From: Proteiniclasticum sp043951855
GTDB lineage: Bacteria > Bacillota > Clostridia > Clostridiales > Clostridiaceae
Direction: 5' to 3'
Assembly (NCBI RefSeq): GCF_043951855.1
Contig: NZ_JBINJW010000001.1
Span: forward strand, 550,863-614,862
Length of the DNA: 64,000 bases
Part shown: positions 9,091 to 18,124 of the stretch, one piece after another
Layout of the letters: every line of letters starts with the position of its first letter
How positions within the stretch are numbered: position 1 is the first letter of the stretch
Notes under the pieces: model-generated
Told to the model about the DNA's origin: nothing
The model's database searches: none
Seen by the model: only the letters and a program-made list of their open reading frames with translations
Position numbers and translations under genes: made by a program

Positions 9091-9393
9091 ATGTGGTATG
9101 AAAAGGAATTAAAGTTTTGCAGAACCATACTGGAAAAAATGAATCTGCAGGTCCTGGAACTCGAAAAAGACAAAGCTCCAGATCGGCAGATCGACTTTGG
9201 CGTGCGAAGATTCTTCAGCCTTCAGGCGGAATACCTTCTTCGAAGCACCGCACTTCAGATTCAGACCATAGCCCAGTTCTGCGGATTTCCCGACGCAAAC
9301 TATTTCACAAAGACCTTCAAGCGGTATTCCGGCACCACACCTCTTGAATACAGACGCAGCCGGCAGCATGATGCAGACGGGATGCCCTCCTAG
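9091..9393 (+). pseudogene. AraC-family regulator with a large internal deletion
   Basis: ATG 9091 (AAGGAG six bases upstream) opens a 100-codon frame. Residues 1-43 (MWYEKELKFCRTILEKMNLQ ... QIDFGVRRFF) look like the start of the sensory half of clostridial AraC regulators. Residues from about 45 on (AEYLLRSTALQIQTIAQFCG, then FPDANYFTKTFKRYSG.TPLEYRR) are the second half of the AraC DNA-binding domain. Roughly 200-300 residues, including the rest of the sensor and the first helix-turn-helix, are missing between them, with the frame kept. A family member needs two helix-turn-helix units, so DNA binding is unlikely. It is divergent from the GPH/GH2 operon, the usual place for its regulator. 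Confidence 0.65.
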
Positions 9394-9430
9394 GAAACTT
9401 CACCGATCAACAACATGGATTATCCTTATA

Positions 9431-9480
9431 AACATGCAGATACCCAGTTCTCTATGCTCAGTACTGGGTATCTGCATGTT
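9431..9480. terminator. 18-bp perfect hairpin between convergent genes
   Basis: AACATGCAGATACCCAGT and its exact complement flank a 14-base loop, between the AraC remnant and the anti-sigma gene. It probably acts in both directions, although no T-run follows. Confidence 0.6.
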
Positions 9481-9508
9481 ATTGAATCACTGCCAAATTT
9501 TCCAACAT

Positions 9509-10693
9509 TTATTTTATATTCTTTCTGGAAACCGATGCCTGATGAAATTCCAGGCTTCTTACAGATTCATCTTCTACAAGCAGCAGCAGATCTTCCGCTT
9601 CTCCATAAACAAGGACACCATAGGTTTCTATGCCATGATGATCAGCATAATCCAATGCAGATTCATAGAAATCAGTTTTTTCCTCTCTGTATTCCATAAC
9701 ACCTATGGCCTCTCTCCTTTCAACAACATACTGCAGAAGGCTTCTATAATGCTCTTCATAAACCTGTGCGATAAGGGGAGTATCTTCCTTTCTGTTCACA
9801 GGATGAACCAGCCAATCCAGCATGAAAAATGCAGGATATTTCTCGGATATTTTCTCATCACCGAGAAGTGGTGAACTCACCTTACTGTTCAAGAGACTTA
9901 TCCCGATGAGCTCATTGCTCAGATCAGAGGATGCTGTTCTTATTCCAGCCCATTCAAATTCAATCTCCGGATAGCTCTCTTCCAGCCTGTAAAGTTCCTC
10001 CATACTCAGATCCTTTTCAAATAGAATACTCATCGAGACATAAGTAATGGGATTCAGCTGCATCAGATGAGTAATCACTTTCTCCTTGCTAACCGCTGCG
10101 TCATTGTCATTACTCGGATACATGATTCCCATGAACATAGAAGATTGCGATATCGGATCACTGTAAGAATACTCAATCTCTCCTCGATGCAAAACCTGAT
10201 TGACGTCATAGTTTTCATCCGTGAACACATCTCTATAGGAATACATCACATTATACTTCCCGAATCCTTCCTGATCCACATAGACTGTGCTCGGACTCAG
10301 GCCTGGTTTGTTCAGCTCCGTTATAGCATACACATCAAAACTGATGTCATGATCAGATTGCCCTACAGAAGTTTTCATCGGATTAGAGTACAGCGAGTCA
10401 ACCAATGGAGATATTCCGAAAAAGATCGTAATGTACAGTGCGACAACCAGCAGTACTGAACTAAGCACCACTTTCCTCAGTCGTTTATTAACGCTCTTTT
10501 TAAGCTTACTGGTTTCCTCCTCATGGTTTTCACTGTCGGCCACTTCGAGTGAAAGATCCAGCTCTCTCTCCAGCTCTTCTCCCATAAATGCTTCGATCGC
10601 CTGAGCTTTTTCAATATCCTTTCGGATCATCTCCTCTTCTTCTTTGCTTACATTACCTTCCCTATAACGTTCTAGTAAGTCTTTATAATCCAT
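9509..10693 (-). CDS. Membrane anti-sigma factor (YhdL-like, sigma-factor regulator N/C domains)
   Basis: 394 residues. An N-terminal cytoplasmic domain (DYKDLLERYREGNVSKEEEE ... about 85 residues) is followed by one membrane helix (VVLSSVLLVVALYITIFFG) and a large extracytoplasmic domain. This is the layout of the sigma-factor regulator N and C domains of Bacillus YhdL-type anti-sigma factors, which hold an ECF sigma factor at the membrane until an envelope signal arrives. It overlaps the sigma gene by 11 bases, so the two are translated together, the standard arrangement of sigma and cognate anti-sigma. ATG 10693 has GGAGGAAGGA upstream. The signal is not identifiable. Confidence 0.8.
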   Translation of the reverse strand: MDYKDLLERYREGNVSKEEEEMIRKDIEKAQAIEAFMGEELERELDLSLEVADSENHEEETSKLKKSVNKRLRKVVLSSVLLVVALYITIFFGISPLVDSLYSNPMKTSVGQSDHDISFDVYAITELNKPGLSPSTVYVDQEGFGKYNVMYSYRDVFTDENYDVNQVLHRGEIEYSYSDPISQSSMFMGIMYPSNDNDAAVSKEKVITHLMQLNPITYVSMSILFEKDLSMEELYRLEESYPEIEFEWAGIRTASSDLSNELIGISLLNSKVSSPLLGDEKISEKYPAFFMLDWLVHPVNRKEDTPLIAQVYEEHYRSLLQYVVERREAIGVMEYREEKTDFYESALDYADHHGIETYGVLVYGEAEDLLLLVEDESVRSLEFHQASVSRKNIK

Positions 10694-11174
10694 TTCCTTC
10701 CTCCAATTCTCTTCTGAGTTTCTTTCTGGCTCTATATAGTGTCGTCTTTACAGAACTCACTGAAATACTGTGATTACTGCTGATATCCTTGACGGAAAAT
10801 CCGCAGTAATAATAGAGAATCAGAATCTCTCTGTAGGAATCACTAAGCCTGATCACCAGATCATAGATCTGCCTCTTCTCCTCTGTTTCGATAATCTGAT
10901 CCAAAATATCCACCTCGGGGGACTGTACTTTATCTGAAATATCCTCTCTGCTGTATTCCCTTTGCTTTCTAATAGAATCCACATACAGATTCCTGCACAC
11001 TCTAAACAGCCAGTATTTGATATAACTGACCTCATCAATGGAAAGATATGCTTTGAAAAAGGTGTCACTGGTCAGATCCTGTGCACGATGATGGTCTTTA
11101 CACAGTGAATAGGCATAGAGGTAGACTTCTTTATGGTACTTTCGGTATAATTCTTCCATTTGATTAGTAAGCAC
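10683..11174 (-). CDS. ECF-type RNA polymerase sigma factor
   Basis: 163 residues, the usual ECF length. Region 2 (KYHKEVYLYAYSLCKDHHRA then QDLTSDTFFKAYL) recognises the -10 element and region 4 (YYYCGFSVKDIS...SVSSVKTTLYRARKKLR) the -35 element. The start is GTG 11174 with GGGGTG upstream; ATG 11159 is an alternative. A TGTAAC-N16-CGTATA promoter sits just upstream, which fits autoregulation. It is followed by its anti-sigma gene with an 11-base overlap. Confidence 0.9.
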   Translation of the reverse strand: MLTNQMEELYRKYHKEVYLYAYSLCKDHHRAQDLTSDTFFKAYLSIDEVSYIKYWLFRVCRNLYVDSIRKQREYSREDISDKVQSPEVDILDQIIETEEKRQIYDLVIRLSDSYREILILYYYCGFSVKDISSNHSISVSSVKTTLYRARKKLRRELEEGNGL

Positions 11175-11195
11175 TCCAACACCCCTTTCACTATA

Positions 11196-11223
11196 TATAC
11201 GTATGAAAATGAATTTCGTTACA
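11196..11223 (-). promoter_or_regulatory. ECF-type promoter of the sigma/anti-sigma operon
   Basis: On the minus strand TGTAAC and CGTATA are separated by exactly 16 bases and lie 22 bp before the sigma start codon. This matches the TGAAAC-N16-CGTC class used by Bacillus sigmaM/sigmaW-like factors, so the operon probably transcribes itself. In 11224-11496 I see nothing further. Confidence 0.6.
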
Positions 11224-11496
11224 CGAACTTGTAAAAATTTCTTTCAGTTTAATTGCTATGCTGAGTCCATTAGTGAAATCTGCTGGTAAAGATAAACAAA
11301 CAAACCATTCCTGATGGTCTATCTTGATCAATTATGTCCATGCCGAATCAGAAGTGAAAATAGAATTCAAATCCACTTCTCATTACTATGAACTATCCAG
11401 CTTGATCCTCATGTATCTATTCTATTCTATATACTTCATCATAGTATATTTTCAGTATAAATCTTTTGGACTTTTGTTCCAGAAACACCACAAGAA

Positions 11497-11529
11497 AAGC
11501 ACCTCAAAGAGAAAACTCTCGAGATGCTT
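11497..11529 (-). terminator. Hairpin after the Gfo/Idh/MocA gene
   Basis: AAGCATCTCGAGAG pairs with CTCTTTGAGGTGCTT (some G-U pairs, one bulge) around TTTT on the minus strand, 39 bp beyond the oxidoreductase stop at 11568; a short T-rich run follows. Confidence 0.5.
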
Positions 11530-11567
11530 CAACACTCTGTGTATTTTACTAGTAATGACTTCGTTTC

Positions 11568-12692
11568 TTATTCTCTCAATTCCTTCTGAACCTTTTCCTG
11601 CAACGCCTTCTCATACTCCATAGGATCAAAGTCCAGTGAAACAGGCATTTCTTCCCAGGCAGACAGATAGGTGGCATTGATCATGCGTACACTTTTGATT
11701 CCTTCACTCAGTGGACAGATGATTTCTTCTTTTCCCAGTATGGACTGCACAAAGTTATTGATGAGCCTTGCCTGAAGAATCTTGTTAGGCAGCCTCTCGA
11801 AGTTATGCGCTTCCACCGCACTGGGTACTTGAGGAAAGGATTCCCTGGTGGTTTTCGCAAAATCTTCTTCTTCCATGGAAAGGGTCGTAATCTTCACAAG
11901 GCTGTCATTTTCGATGACAATCTGCCCCTTGCTGAAGGATAGTTCAAATCGATTTGTTCCCGGACTTTCATGGGTGCTTGTGAGAAACTGTCCTGATGCA
12001 CCACTTTCATAGAACATCTGGATCATCACATCATTTTCTGCCATGATGGGTCTATGGAATCCTTCTTTGGTGAAGGCCATGACCTTTTCCGGTATGCCTG
12101 TCATCCAAAGGAGTGTATCCAGCTGATGAATGGCCTGATTCATGAGCACTCCTCCACCTTCAGACTTGTAGCTTCCTCTCCAGATGGTCTGATTGTAGTA
12201 ATCATAGGTTCTGTACTGATTGGTGATCTGCCAGATGACGCGCCTAAGCTCCCCCATCTCTCCATTCACGATTCTGTTTCTGACGAAATTGTAGATGTCG
12301 CTGCTTCTGTTATTGAACATGACAGCCACTTTAAGGTGAGGCATGGTATCCGCTTCTCTTTTCAGCTCCTCCACTTCTCTGATCCTTATGCCCACTGGTT
12401 TTTCAACCAGTACATGTTTTCCACTTCGAAGAAGCTTCACAGCCATTTCCGGATGATAGAGATTGGGTGCCGTGATGATCACCGCATCCACCACATCTTC
12501 ATGGAGCATCTCATCCAGACTGGAGAATAGCGCCGTCTTGCCCAGACCATATTCCTTACTGATTCTTTCCAGATTGTCTCTGTTTCTTGAAGTCAGTGCT
12601 GAAAGCCTTGCATCTCTAATGAGCCCTTTGGAAAACATGGAGATGTAGTCTTCTGCAATGTGTCCGACTCCCACTATACCTACTCTGATCAT
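11568..12692 (-). CDS. Gfo/Idh/MocA-family NAD(P)-dependent oxidoreductase
   Basis: 374 residues. The N-terminal Rossmann fold is clear from VGIVGVGHIAEDY (GxGxxA) and the conserved VLVEKPVG, whose EKP lysine is catalytic in this family; the C-terminal alpha/beta domain follows, with GGGVLMNQAIHQLD carrying the substrate-side H-x-x-D. Members oxidise or reduce sugars, inositols and similar polyols; the substrate cannot be told. I start at ATG 12692, ten bases after AGAGGA; a GTG three codons earlier lies too close to the ribosome binding site. It seems to be transcribed alone. Confidence 0.85.
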   Translation of the reverse strand: MIRVGIVGVGHIAEDYISMFSKGLIRDARLSALTSRNRDNLERISKEYGLGKTALFSSLDEMLHEDVVDAVIITAPNLYHPEMAVKLLRSGKHVLVEKPVGIRIREVEELKREADTMPHLKVAVMFNNRSSDIYNFVRNRIVNGEMGELRRVIWQITNQYRTYDYYNQTIWRGSYKSEGGGVLMNQAIHQLDTLLWMTGIPEKVMAFTKEGFHRPIMAENDVMIQMFYESGASGQFLTSTHESPGTNRFELSFSKGQIVIENDSLVKITTLSMEEEDFAKTTRESFPQVPSAVEAHNFERLPNKILQARLINNFVQSILGKEEIICPLSEGIKSVRMINATYLSAWEEMPVSLDFDPMEYEKALQEKVQKELRE

Positions 12693-12779
12693 ATATCTCA
12701 CATCCTCTTGTTATTACTCTTATGGTATCACGGGAAGAGATGGATTGTTCACGAAATTCATCATAAGCTCCTTTTCAAT

Positions 12780-13505
12780 TCATTCCAGACTTTCATCCAT
12801 CGTTTTTCTATTCCCAGTGAAGATAAATAGAAGACTGATATTGAGCATCACCACTAGCAAGCCAATTTGTCCTGCCAGAATAACAAAAGATGTCCAGAAG
12901 CTGTTCTGAAGCCACAAATAAATCGGTAATATGATGGAAAGACTAAAAATCAGTACGGATAAGCCCAAATCCATCCGAGTGACTTTTCTGTATTTATAGT
13001 CTTTCCGGATCACCCTTCTGAAATAGAACCCAAGCAGAAGCAGAATAAACGGTACATCCTGCAGTAAGCTTTTTCCCACAAGATCAAACTGTTCAATGAA
13101 ACTGAAGGACAGCGGACCGTAGTATCCATTCTCATAAAGAAACACATGGACTGGAACAAAAACAAATAAGAGAACCGATGTATCGATGAAACTGAGGAGT
13201 GTGCTGTTATAAGTCTTGCCGATTAGCCCCACTATACTATTACTTCTTACCTTCGTCTGCGGCCAACTCTCTGCCACATCACTTCTTCTCTCTTCTGGGT
13301 CAGTGTGTTCTTTTCTACCAGTCATCTCATCCAGGGATATATTAAACAACTCTGAAATCTGGATCAGCTTTGATAATTCCGGCGTGGCAGTGCCGGTTTC
13401 CCATTTGGACACAGACTGGCGGGAAACATCCAGCTTTTCAGCCAGGTCGCTTTGTGACAGATTATGACTTTTCCTGATTGACTGCAACTTTTCTCCTAGT
13501 TCCAT
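12780..13505 (-). CDS. XRE-family HTH regulator with a multi-TM C-terminal half
   Basis: 241 residues from ATG 13505 (GGAGGG upstream). Residues 1-60 are a helix-turn-helix (LGEKLQSIRKSHNLSQSDLA then EKLDVSRQSVSKWETGTATP). The rest holds four hydrophobic segments. Such fusions of an XRE domain to a membrane domain are common in Firmicutes, often beside transport or toxin-response genes, but the ligand is generally unknown. It lies 87 bp upstream of the oxidoreductase on the same strand. The 316 bases beyond its start (13506-13821) hold no recognisable gene. Confidence 0.75.
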   Translation of the reverse strand: MELGEKLQSIRKSHNLSQSDLAEKLDVSRQSVSKWETGTATPELSKLIQISELFNISLDEMTGRKEHTDPEERRSDVAESWPQTKVRSNSIVGLIGKTYNSTLLSFIDTSVLLFVFVPVHVFLYENGYYGPLSFSFIEQFDLVGKSLLQDVPFILLLLGFYFRRVIRKDYKYRKVTRMDLGLSVLIFSLSIILPIYLWLQNSFWTSFVILAGQIGLLVVMLNISLLFIFTGNRKTMDESLE

Positions 13506-13821
13506 GAGATCCCTCCATTCCATTCTTCTTACATCAATCATACCTATTCACAAAACATATGCCAACCAACTTTCCTTGAATTGTTAGCAACTGGTGGTTG
13601 CATTTTCCAATATTTATTAAAGATATGGTAAATACTTCATTTTTCTTTATATACGACCATCATGACAGTATTGTAAAGATCAAAGGCGTTATGAGAACTT
13701 TGTATCCAGTTGAACGCACTTAGCATTCCTTAAGAACGATTCCTCATGCTTTCTTTTCATGCAACTGCACTACCCTTTTACTAATATCTGGGATTGTCTG
13801 GAGAAACCCGACTTACTTAAA

Positions 13822-14196
13822 TCACTTAGTTAGGGCAAAATTGTATGCTTCTTCTATCCACTTCATGAGCTCTCCATCAATTTCCAGAGGATCGGCGATT
13901 ATCAGATGATGTGTCCATCGGCTTGGATATGGTTCTACAGCTTCAATTATTCTTGAAGATTCTATACGATAAGGTAATCCGAACGACACAACAATGTATC
14001 GCTCAGGTCGATTCTTCATTTTTCTGACTGGTAACCATACAAATGCAAACTGATGTCTGTTGGAAAAAGAAATCTGCGATTTCTGGATTTTCACTGCAAC
14101 GTCTGGAAATTTCTTGATTATATTATCCCTGAGCTTTTCATACAATGGTTGAGCTTGAGGCATTCTTTCAAAAAACTGAACTATCCTTTTATCCAA
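13822..14196 (-). CDS. DUF5655-type protein
   Basis: 124 residues with the conserved pattern of DUF5655 proteins: IKKFPDVAVKIQKSQISFSN, HQFAFVWLPVRK, RYIVVSFGLPYR and SRWTHHLIIADP. Soluble, no membrane segment or signal peptide. The family has no established activity. AGGAGGTGAAGATA precedes TTG 14196, which I take as the start; the GTG three codons upstream lies inside the ribosome binding site itself. Monocistronic. Confidence 0.65.
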   Translation of the reverse strand: MDKRIVQFFERMPQAQPLYEKLRDNIIKKFPDVAVKIQKSQISFSNRHQFAFVWLPVRKMKNRPERYIVVSFGLPYRIESSRIIEAVEPYPSRWTHHLIIADPLEIDGELMKWIEEAYNFALTK

Positions 14197-14566
14197 TATC
14201 TTCACCTCCTAATCCTCTACTTCCAAGGCTGTTCACTCTTTATCCACTTCTTCTTACTATACATTATACTGCTCGCTCATCCTTATCTGCAGGGTATCAT
14301 TTTCTTTTTTCTAAACTTAGATCCGATACTTAGTAGTACTATTACTTCTCAATTTGATTCTTCTAGGTGTTAATCATAGATCAAGCCTAAGTCAGCTACT
14401 TTCTTTCTTCTTCAGGACTTTCGATTACTCTCTTTACAGAGGCAAAACATCATCGTATTCTTTTCTTCATACACTTCCTGCAAAGATGTGCATGAATCCG
14501 ATAGTTAAGATAAGAAATCTCAAAATATCTAGGAATGCTATAGACATCCCAATTCGCAACAGCTAT
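14197..14566. other. Intergenic region
   Basis: 370 bases between divergent genes, pyrimidine-rich on the plus strand. Several open frames run through it, but none has a ribosome binding site or family resemblance. I see no structure except the operator at its right end. Confidence 0.4.
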
Positions 14567-14604
14567 AATTTAACTTAGTTAAATTATTTTACCTAAGTTA
14601 AATT
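14567..14604. promoter_or_regulatory. TetR-type operator
   Basis: A perfect 19-bp palindrome (AATTTAACTTAGTTAAATT, 14567-14585) is followed by a second half-site copy (TAAGTTAAATT) ending at 14604, and the TetR gene starts 18 bases later. Spacing and symmetry fit an autoregulatory TetR operator. Confidence 0.65.
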
Positions 14605-14622
14605 CATCCCACTGGAGGATCT

Positions 14623-15210
14623 ATGAAAAGTACAAAGAAAGAACGTACATATAACGAAATCATGGAAGCAGCAAAGAATATTATTCATGATAAGGGACAC
14701 GAAGCCATTACAGTTCGTTCTCTGGCAAAAGTGACAGGATATGCCCATACAAATCTGTATTACTATTTCAAAGACATGAATGCTCTTCTTTGGGCACTCC
14801 GTATCAATATGATCGAGGATATGATAAATGAACTTACACCCGTACCTATAAAAAAAGATGACCCTTTGGATGAAATCCAAGCGGCATTTCTTACTTATAC
14901 GGACTATTTCCTCAATCATCCGAATGTATTTCGTTTCTTCTACTTCTATCCTTTTGTTCAGCCGGAGGAAGATAACAGGTATCAGAAGCTGGAGCAACAG
15001 TTTCAGAATATCTGGCAGACTTCCTTCTCCAGACTAGTTCAGGAAGGGATCATAAAACCCGAAGATGTGGAAATCACAGCAAAATCCATTATTTATGCCT
15101 TGCAGGGGATGATCATGCTGCGTTTTTCATCCAATGGACCCCGCACGAGAGAAGAGGTCCATAAGGAAATAATAAAACTTATCAACTATTTATTGAAAAA
15201 AAGCGAATAG
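14623..15210 (+). CDS. TetR-family transcriptional regulator
   Basis: 195 residues. The N-terminal helix-turn-helix (IMEAAKNIIHDKGHEAITVR then SLAKVTGYAHTNLYYYFKDM) is a textbook TetR domain; the remaining all-helical part is the ligand-binding half. ATG 14623 has GGAGG upstream. It lies 21 bp before the DUF4386-like membrane gene at 15232 on the same strand, so it probably represses itself and that gene through the palindrome at 14567-14604. The ligand is unknown. Confidence 0.85.
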   Translation: MKSTKKERTYNEIMEAAKNIIHDKGHEAITVRSLAKVTGYAHTNLYYYFKDMNALLWALRINMIEDMINELTPVPIKKDDPLDEIQAAFLTYTDYFLNHPNVFRFFYFYPFVQPEEDNRYQKLEQQFQNIWQTSFSRLVQEGIIKPEDVEITAKSIIYALQGMIMLRFSSNGPRTREEVHKEIIKLINYLLKKSE

Positions 15211-15231
15211 TAAATTTTAGGAGGTCTCCCC

Positions 15232-15936
15232 ATGAACCAGGAATCAGAAATGAACTTTCAGCCTCTTTATCGCATTGGCCAGCTTTCAGCCATCGTAATG
15301 CTTCTTCTTATTCCAGTTCAGATCCTAGTCTATGTCATATCCCCACCACCCGATACCGTAAAGGGATTCTTTGAGCTCTATCAGCAAAGCCCTATTCTAG
15401 GATTATTGAGTCTGGATTTTCTCTATCTGTTCAATAATCTATTAATCGTCCTTATCTATTTAGCGCTTTTTGTGCGACTATTCCCGGAAAGAGCTTCTGT
15501 CGTGCTTCCTGCTTTGGTACTTGGCTTAATCGGGGTTGCGTGCTACTATCCTTCCAATCCATCGTTTGAAATGCTTACGCTTAGTAAACAGTATTTTCAG
15601 GCGCTGCCTGAGCAGAATATGATCTATCTGGCTGCCGGAGAAGCTGTAATGGCTGGATATACGGGAACCTCTTTTGATGCATATTATGTTCTAAGCACCC
15701 TATGCCTGCTTCTGTTCGCCTATGCAATCTTCAAGAGCCCCCAGTTCAATAAGTCCATTGGCATGTGGGGACTCGCTTCTGGATTCTTCATGATTATACC
15801 TTCATCAGCAGGTAAGCTCGGCATGATCTTCTCGTTCCTTTCACTTATCCCATGGGTGGTATTCGTTGCATTACTCGTTATTAAATTCAAGAGATTTACA
15901 GAGGAGACTTCGAATTACAGAGAGAGGACTAAATAA
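15232..15936 (+). CDS. DUF4386-like integral membrane protein
   Basis: 234 residues with about six membrane helices. The opening RIGQLSAIVMLLLIPVQILV and the layout resemble the DUF4386 membrane family, whose members lack an assigned function. It has a strong ribosome binding site (AGGAGGT) and follows the TetR gene by 21 bp, so it is probably the regulated target. A short hydrophobic frame downstream (15976-16131) lacks a standard start codon. Confidence 0.65.
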   Translation: MNQESEMNFQPLYRIGQLSAIVMLLLIPVQILVYVISPPPDTVKGFFELYQQSPILGLLSLDFLYLFNNLLIVLIYLALFVRLFPERASVVLPALVLGLIGVACYYPSNPSFEMLTLSKQYFQALPEQNMIYLAAGEAVMAGYTGTSFDAYYVLSTLCLLLFAYAIFKSPQFNKSIGMWGLASGFFMIIPSSAGKLGMIFSFLSLIPWVVFVALLVIKFKRFTEETSNYRERTK

Positions 15937-16160
15937 CTTCCAGCCCTATAATCCTCAATAAAAGGAGCGGTTCGTATTGCGTGGATTCACTTATTGATCC
16001 CTGCTTTACTGACCGCTTATTTTCATCTTTCTGAAAATGTTATGAATGAAAACAACTGGTTTTCGCCCTCATTCATTACAAATGTATGCAAAATCATCTC
16101 CAGTTTATATGGGCTTTTCAGCATCAGCTAAGCTGGGAAATCATTAGCCCATTCACCCCA

Positions 16161-17003
16161 TCAGCTGCGTTTGATATCAATCCTAGCAAAATACAAAACA
16201 CCTATCATTGCACTAACAGCTGTAAGAACTGAAAATACCAGAATCATGCTCCAATCCTTCGGAAAACCATAGATCGGTTTCAGCCATTCTCCTAAAGCGA
16301 CTGATAGGCAAAGAGTAAAGATCTTAACGATTGCCACACCAGAAAGCAAGTATCCTTTACCATCACCTTTCAATACTTTAAATGCAATAATAGCCAAGGC
16401 TGGAAAAATTATAGCCAAGTCTAGTACAAACACCCCATATATTTCACCTGGAGATCTTCGTATTATGTCTGGAGTCATGATTCCAATCCAGGCTGGGATT
16501 AGTACCAGAAGTATTAAGAATGTAAAGACAGTAATAAAATACCGAACAGGCTTAGGCAAAAAAATGTGCTCTATATCAGACAGCAGTTCGACCATTCCAA
16601 AGATCATACTATATACAGATAAGCTCAGAATCACCAGATACACCAGATATATACTGGTGTATTGACCCTGTATAGTATACAGGGCATAACCATAAAAAAT
16701 ATACGCTGTAAGTCCCAACATAATAATCAGCATTTTTCTGTCATTCTTTCTGATATAGATAACTGATGCTGCGATGAGGAACAATGAGGCCGGAATAGAA
16801 ATCATGTCCTGAACAATTGAACCCAAAATCAGAGATTCAGTGATTGCCCCGGTTATCAGTAATTCATGATAGACAGCTTCGTTAAAAATGCCATAGACAG
16901 AGGCAAATAAGGCTAGAACTGAAAGTAGCATCATCAGCAGAGCAGAAATAGTGATTGTTCTAAATGATCCATGGTCTGCACTTGTTTTTGTTTCGCGTAT
17001 CAT
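16161..17003 (-). CDS. Polytopic membrane protein of unknown function
   Basis: 280 residues, about eight hydrophobic helices, with short polar loops and few charged residues inside the membrane. No transporter or enzyme motif is recognisable. GAGGGG lies upstream of ATG 17003, chosen over an ATG five codons earlier that lies too near it. It is convergent with the DUF4386-like gene. In 2-3 kb either side only regulators and acetyltransferases are found, so context gives no function. Confidence 0.6.
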   Translation of the reverse strand: MIRETKTSADHGSFRTITISALLMMLLSVLALFASVYGIFNEAVYHELLITGAITESLILGSIVQDMISIPASLFLIAASVIYIRKNDRKMLIIMLGLTAYIFYGYALYTIQGQYTSIYLVYLVILSLSVYSMIFGMVELLSDIEHIFLPKPVRYFITVFTFLILLVLIPAWIGIMTPDIIRRSPGEIYGVFVLDLAIIFPALAIIAFKVLKGDGKGYLLSGVAIVKIFTLCLSVALGEWLKPIYGFPKDWSMILVFSVLTAVSAMIGVLYFARIDIKRS

Positions 17004-17536
17004 TATAAAACCCCTCATCTTTTTGTATTCTCATTTTCATTGACTTGTTTTATCTATCTGATTCTATACATCATCAATTTGCGACTCAGTCATCATAATG
17101 AGCGAGCTTAAAGTCCTCAATCTCTTCAATTTTGATTTAAACCCCAACGATTATCTCCTCGCGAAACTTGATTGGTTATCCCACCATCTTCCTTAATTAT
17201 TCTACCTTGAAGAGAAGGATCATCAAGAATATTCCGAAAACTCACACTGTGATTCTCTGCTTTTTCGGTTGATGAACTCTCCATATAATTGTGTTATCAA
17301 ACTATATCTTATCTTTCAGCTTGATACTTGTCAATCAATTTAAATCTGCCTGTCCAATAGGAGCTTTCTCTGACTAAAAGGATTCATCTCACGGATAACC
17401 AATGGAACTTCTTAAAATCAGTTCTTGTCTTGAAACAAAAGATATTCCCCTCTGTTCTTCCACTATATGATGTCACCTACTTTGCATCCCTCCCTTCCTG
17501 TCCTATAATAAGAAGAGCAAGTATTGAGGTGATGAG
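17004..17536. other. Intergenic region, nothing recognised
   Basis: 533 bases between divergent genes. Apart from the promoters that must lie near both ends, no repeats, hairpins or coding remnants stand out. Confidence 0.35.
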
Positions 17537-18037
17537 ATGAATTATATTTTCAGAAAGATACAGAAAGAAGATACGGAAAGCATCTGGACTTTATTCCAAG
17601 GGCTAAAAGAGGAAAAGATTGACATGTCCTTTGCTGAAGTGAAAGATAAAGAAGAAATCCGGAATTTTATAGACAATCCAGCCCAGCTGACCTATGGGGC
17701 TGTTTCAGAAGAAAACCCTAATGAGGTGCTTTGCCTTGTGAAAGGGCGAAGAGAACTGACGACTGAAAAAAGACATTCGGCATTTCTTTCTGCTGCAACC
17801 CATCCGAAGGTCAGAGGCTTGGGACTTGTTGCGAAACTGACAGCGTACGCACTGGAAGAAATGAAGAAAGAAGGCGTCACCATTGCTCGGATCTATGTAT
17901 ACAGCAACAACAAATCTTCCGTAAATGCCATCAGGAAACTGGATTTCATCCATGCCGGTACCGTGCTCAGGCATCACAAGGATCCTTCCACCGGTTCATA
18001 CGTTGATGATCTGATCTATCATAGAATTCTCGACTAA
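17537..18037 (+). CDS. GNAT-family N-acetyltransferase
   Basis: 166 residues. AATHPKVRGLGLVAKLTAYA is motif A of the GNAT fold, with R-G-L-G-L as the acetyl-CoA pyrophosphate loop, and IYVYSNNKSSVNAIRKLDFI is motif B with the typical asparagine and the turn before the last strand. Acetyl-CoA-dependent acetylation of an unknown acceptor is expected. ATG 17537 has GAGGTGAT upstream. It ends directly in a perfect terminator. Confidence 0.8.
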   Translation: MNYIFRKIQKEDTESIWTLFQGLKEEKIDMSFAEVKDKEEIRNFIDNPAQLTYGAVSEENPNEVLCLVKGRRELTTEKRHSAFLSAATHPKVRGLGLVAKLTAYALEEMKKEGVTIARIYVYSNNKSSVNAIRKLDFIHAGTVLRHHKDPSTGSYVDDLIYHRILD

Positions 18038-18063
18038 AAAAGACTCGTCATGAGTCTTTTTTT
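18036..18063 (+). terminator. Perfect intrinsic terminator
   Basis: AAAAAAGACTC, a five-base loop and GAGTCTTTTTTT directly follow the GNAT stop codon; the A-run makes it work on both strands. Confidence 0.85.
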
Positions 18064-18124
18064 GCTTTCTCATAGATTCTTCGCTTATGTGATTATTCCA
18101 TAGATTAAATTCCACTGAAACCTC

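Noticed and set aside
15976..16131. Hydrophobic 52-codon frame after AGGAG, downstream of the DUF4386-like gene
   Set aside because: It has only an ATT codon as possible start and no family resemblance; it may be a decayed membrane gene but cannot be supported.
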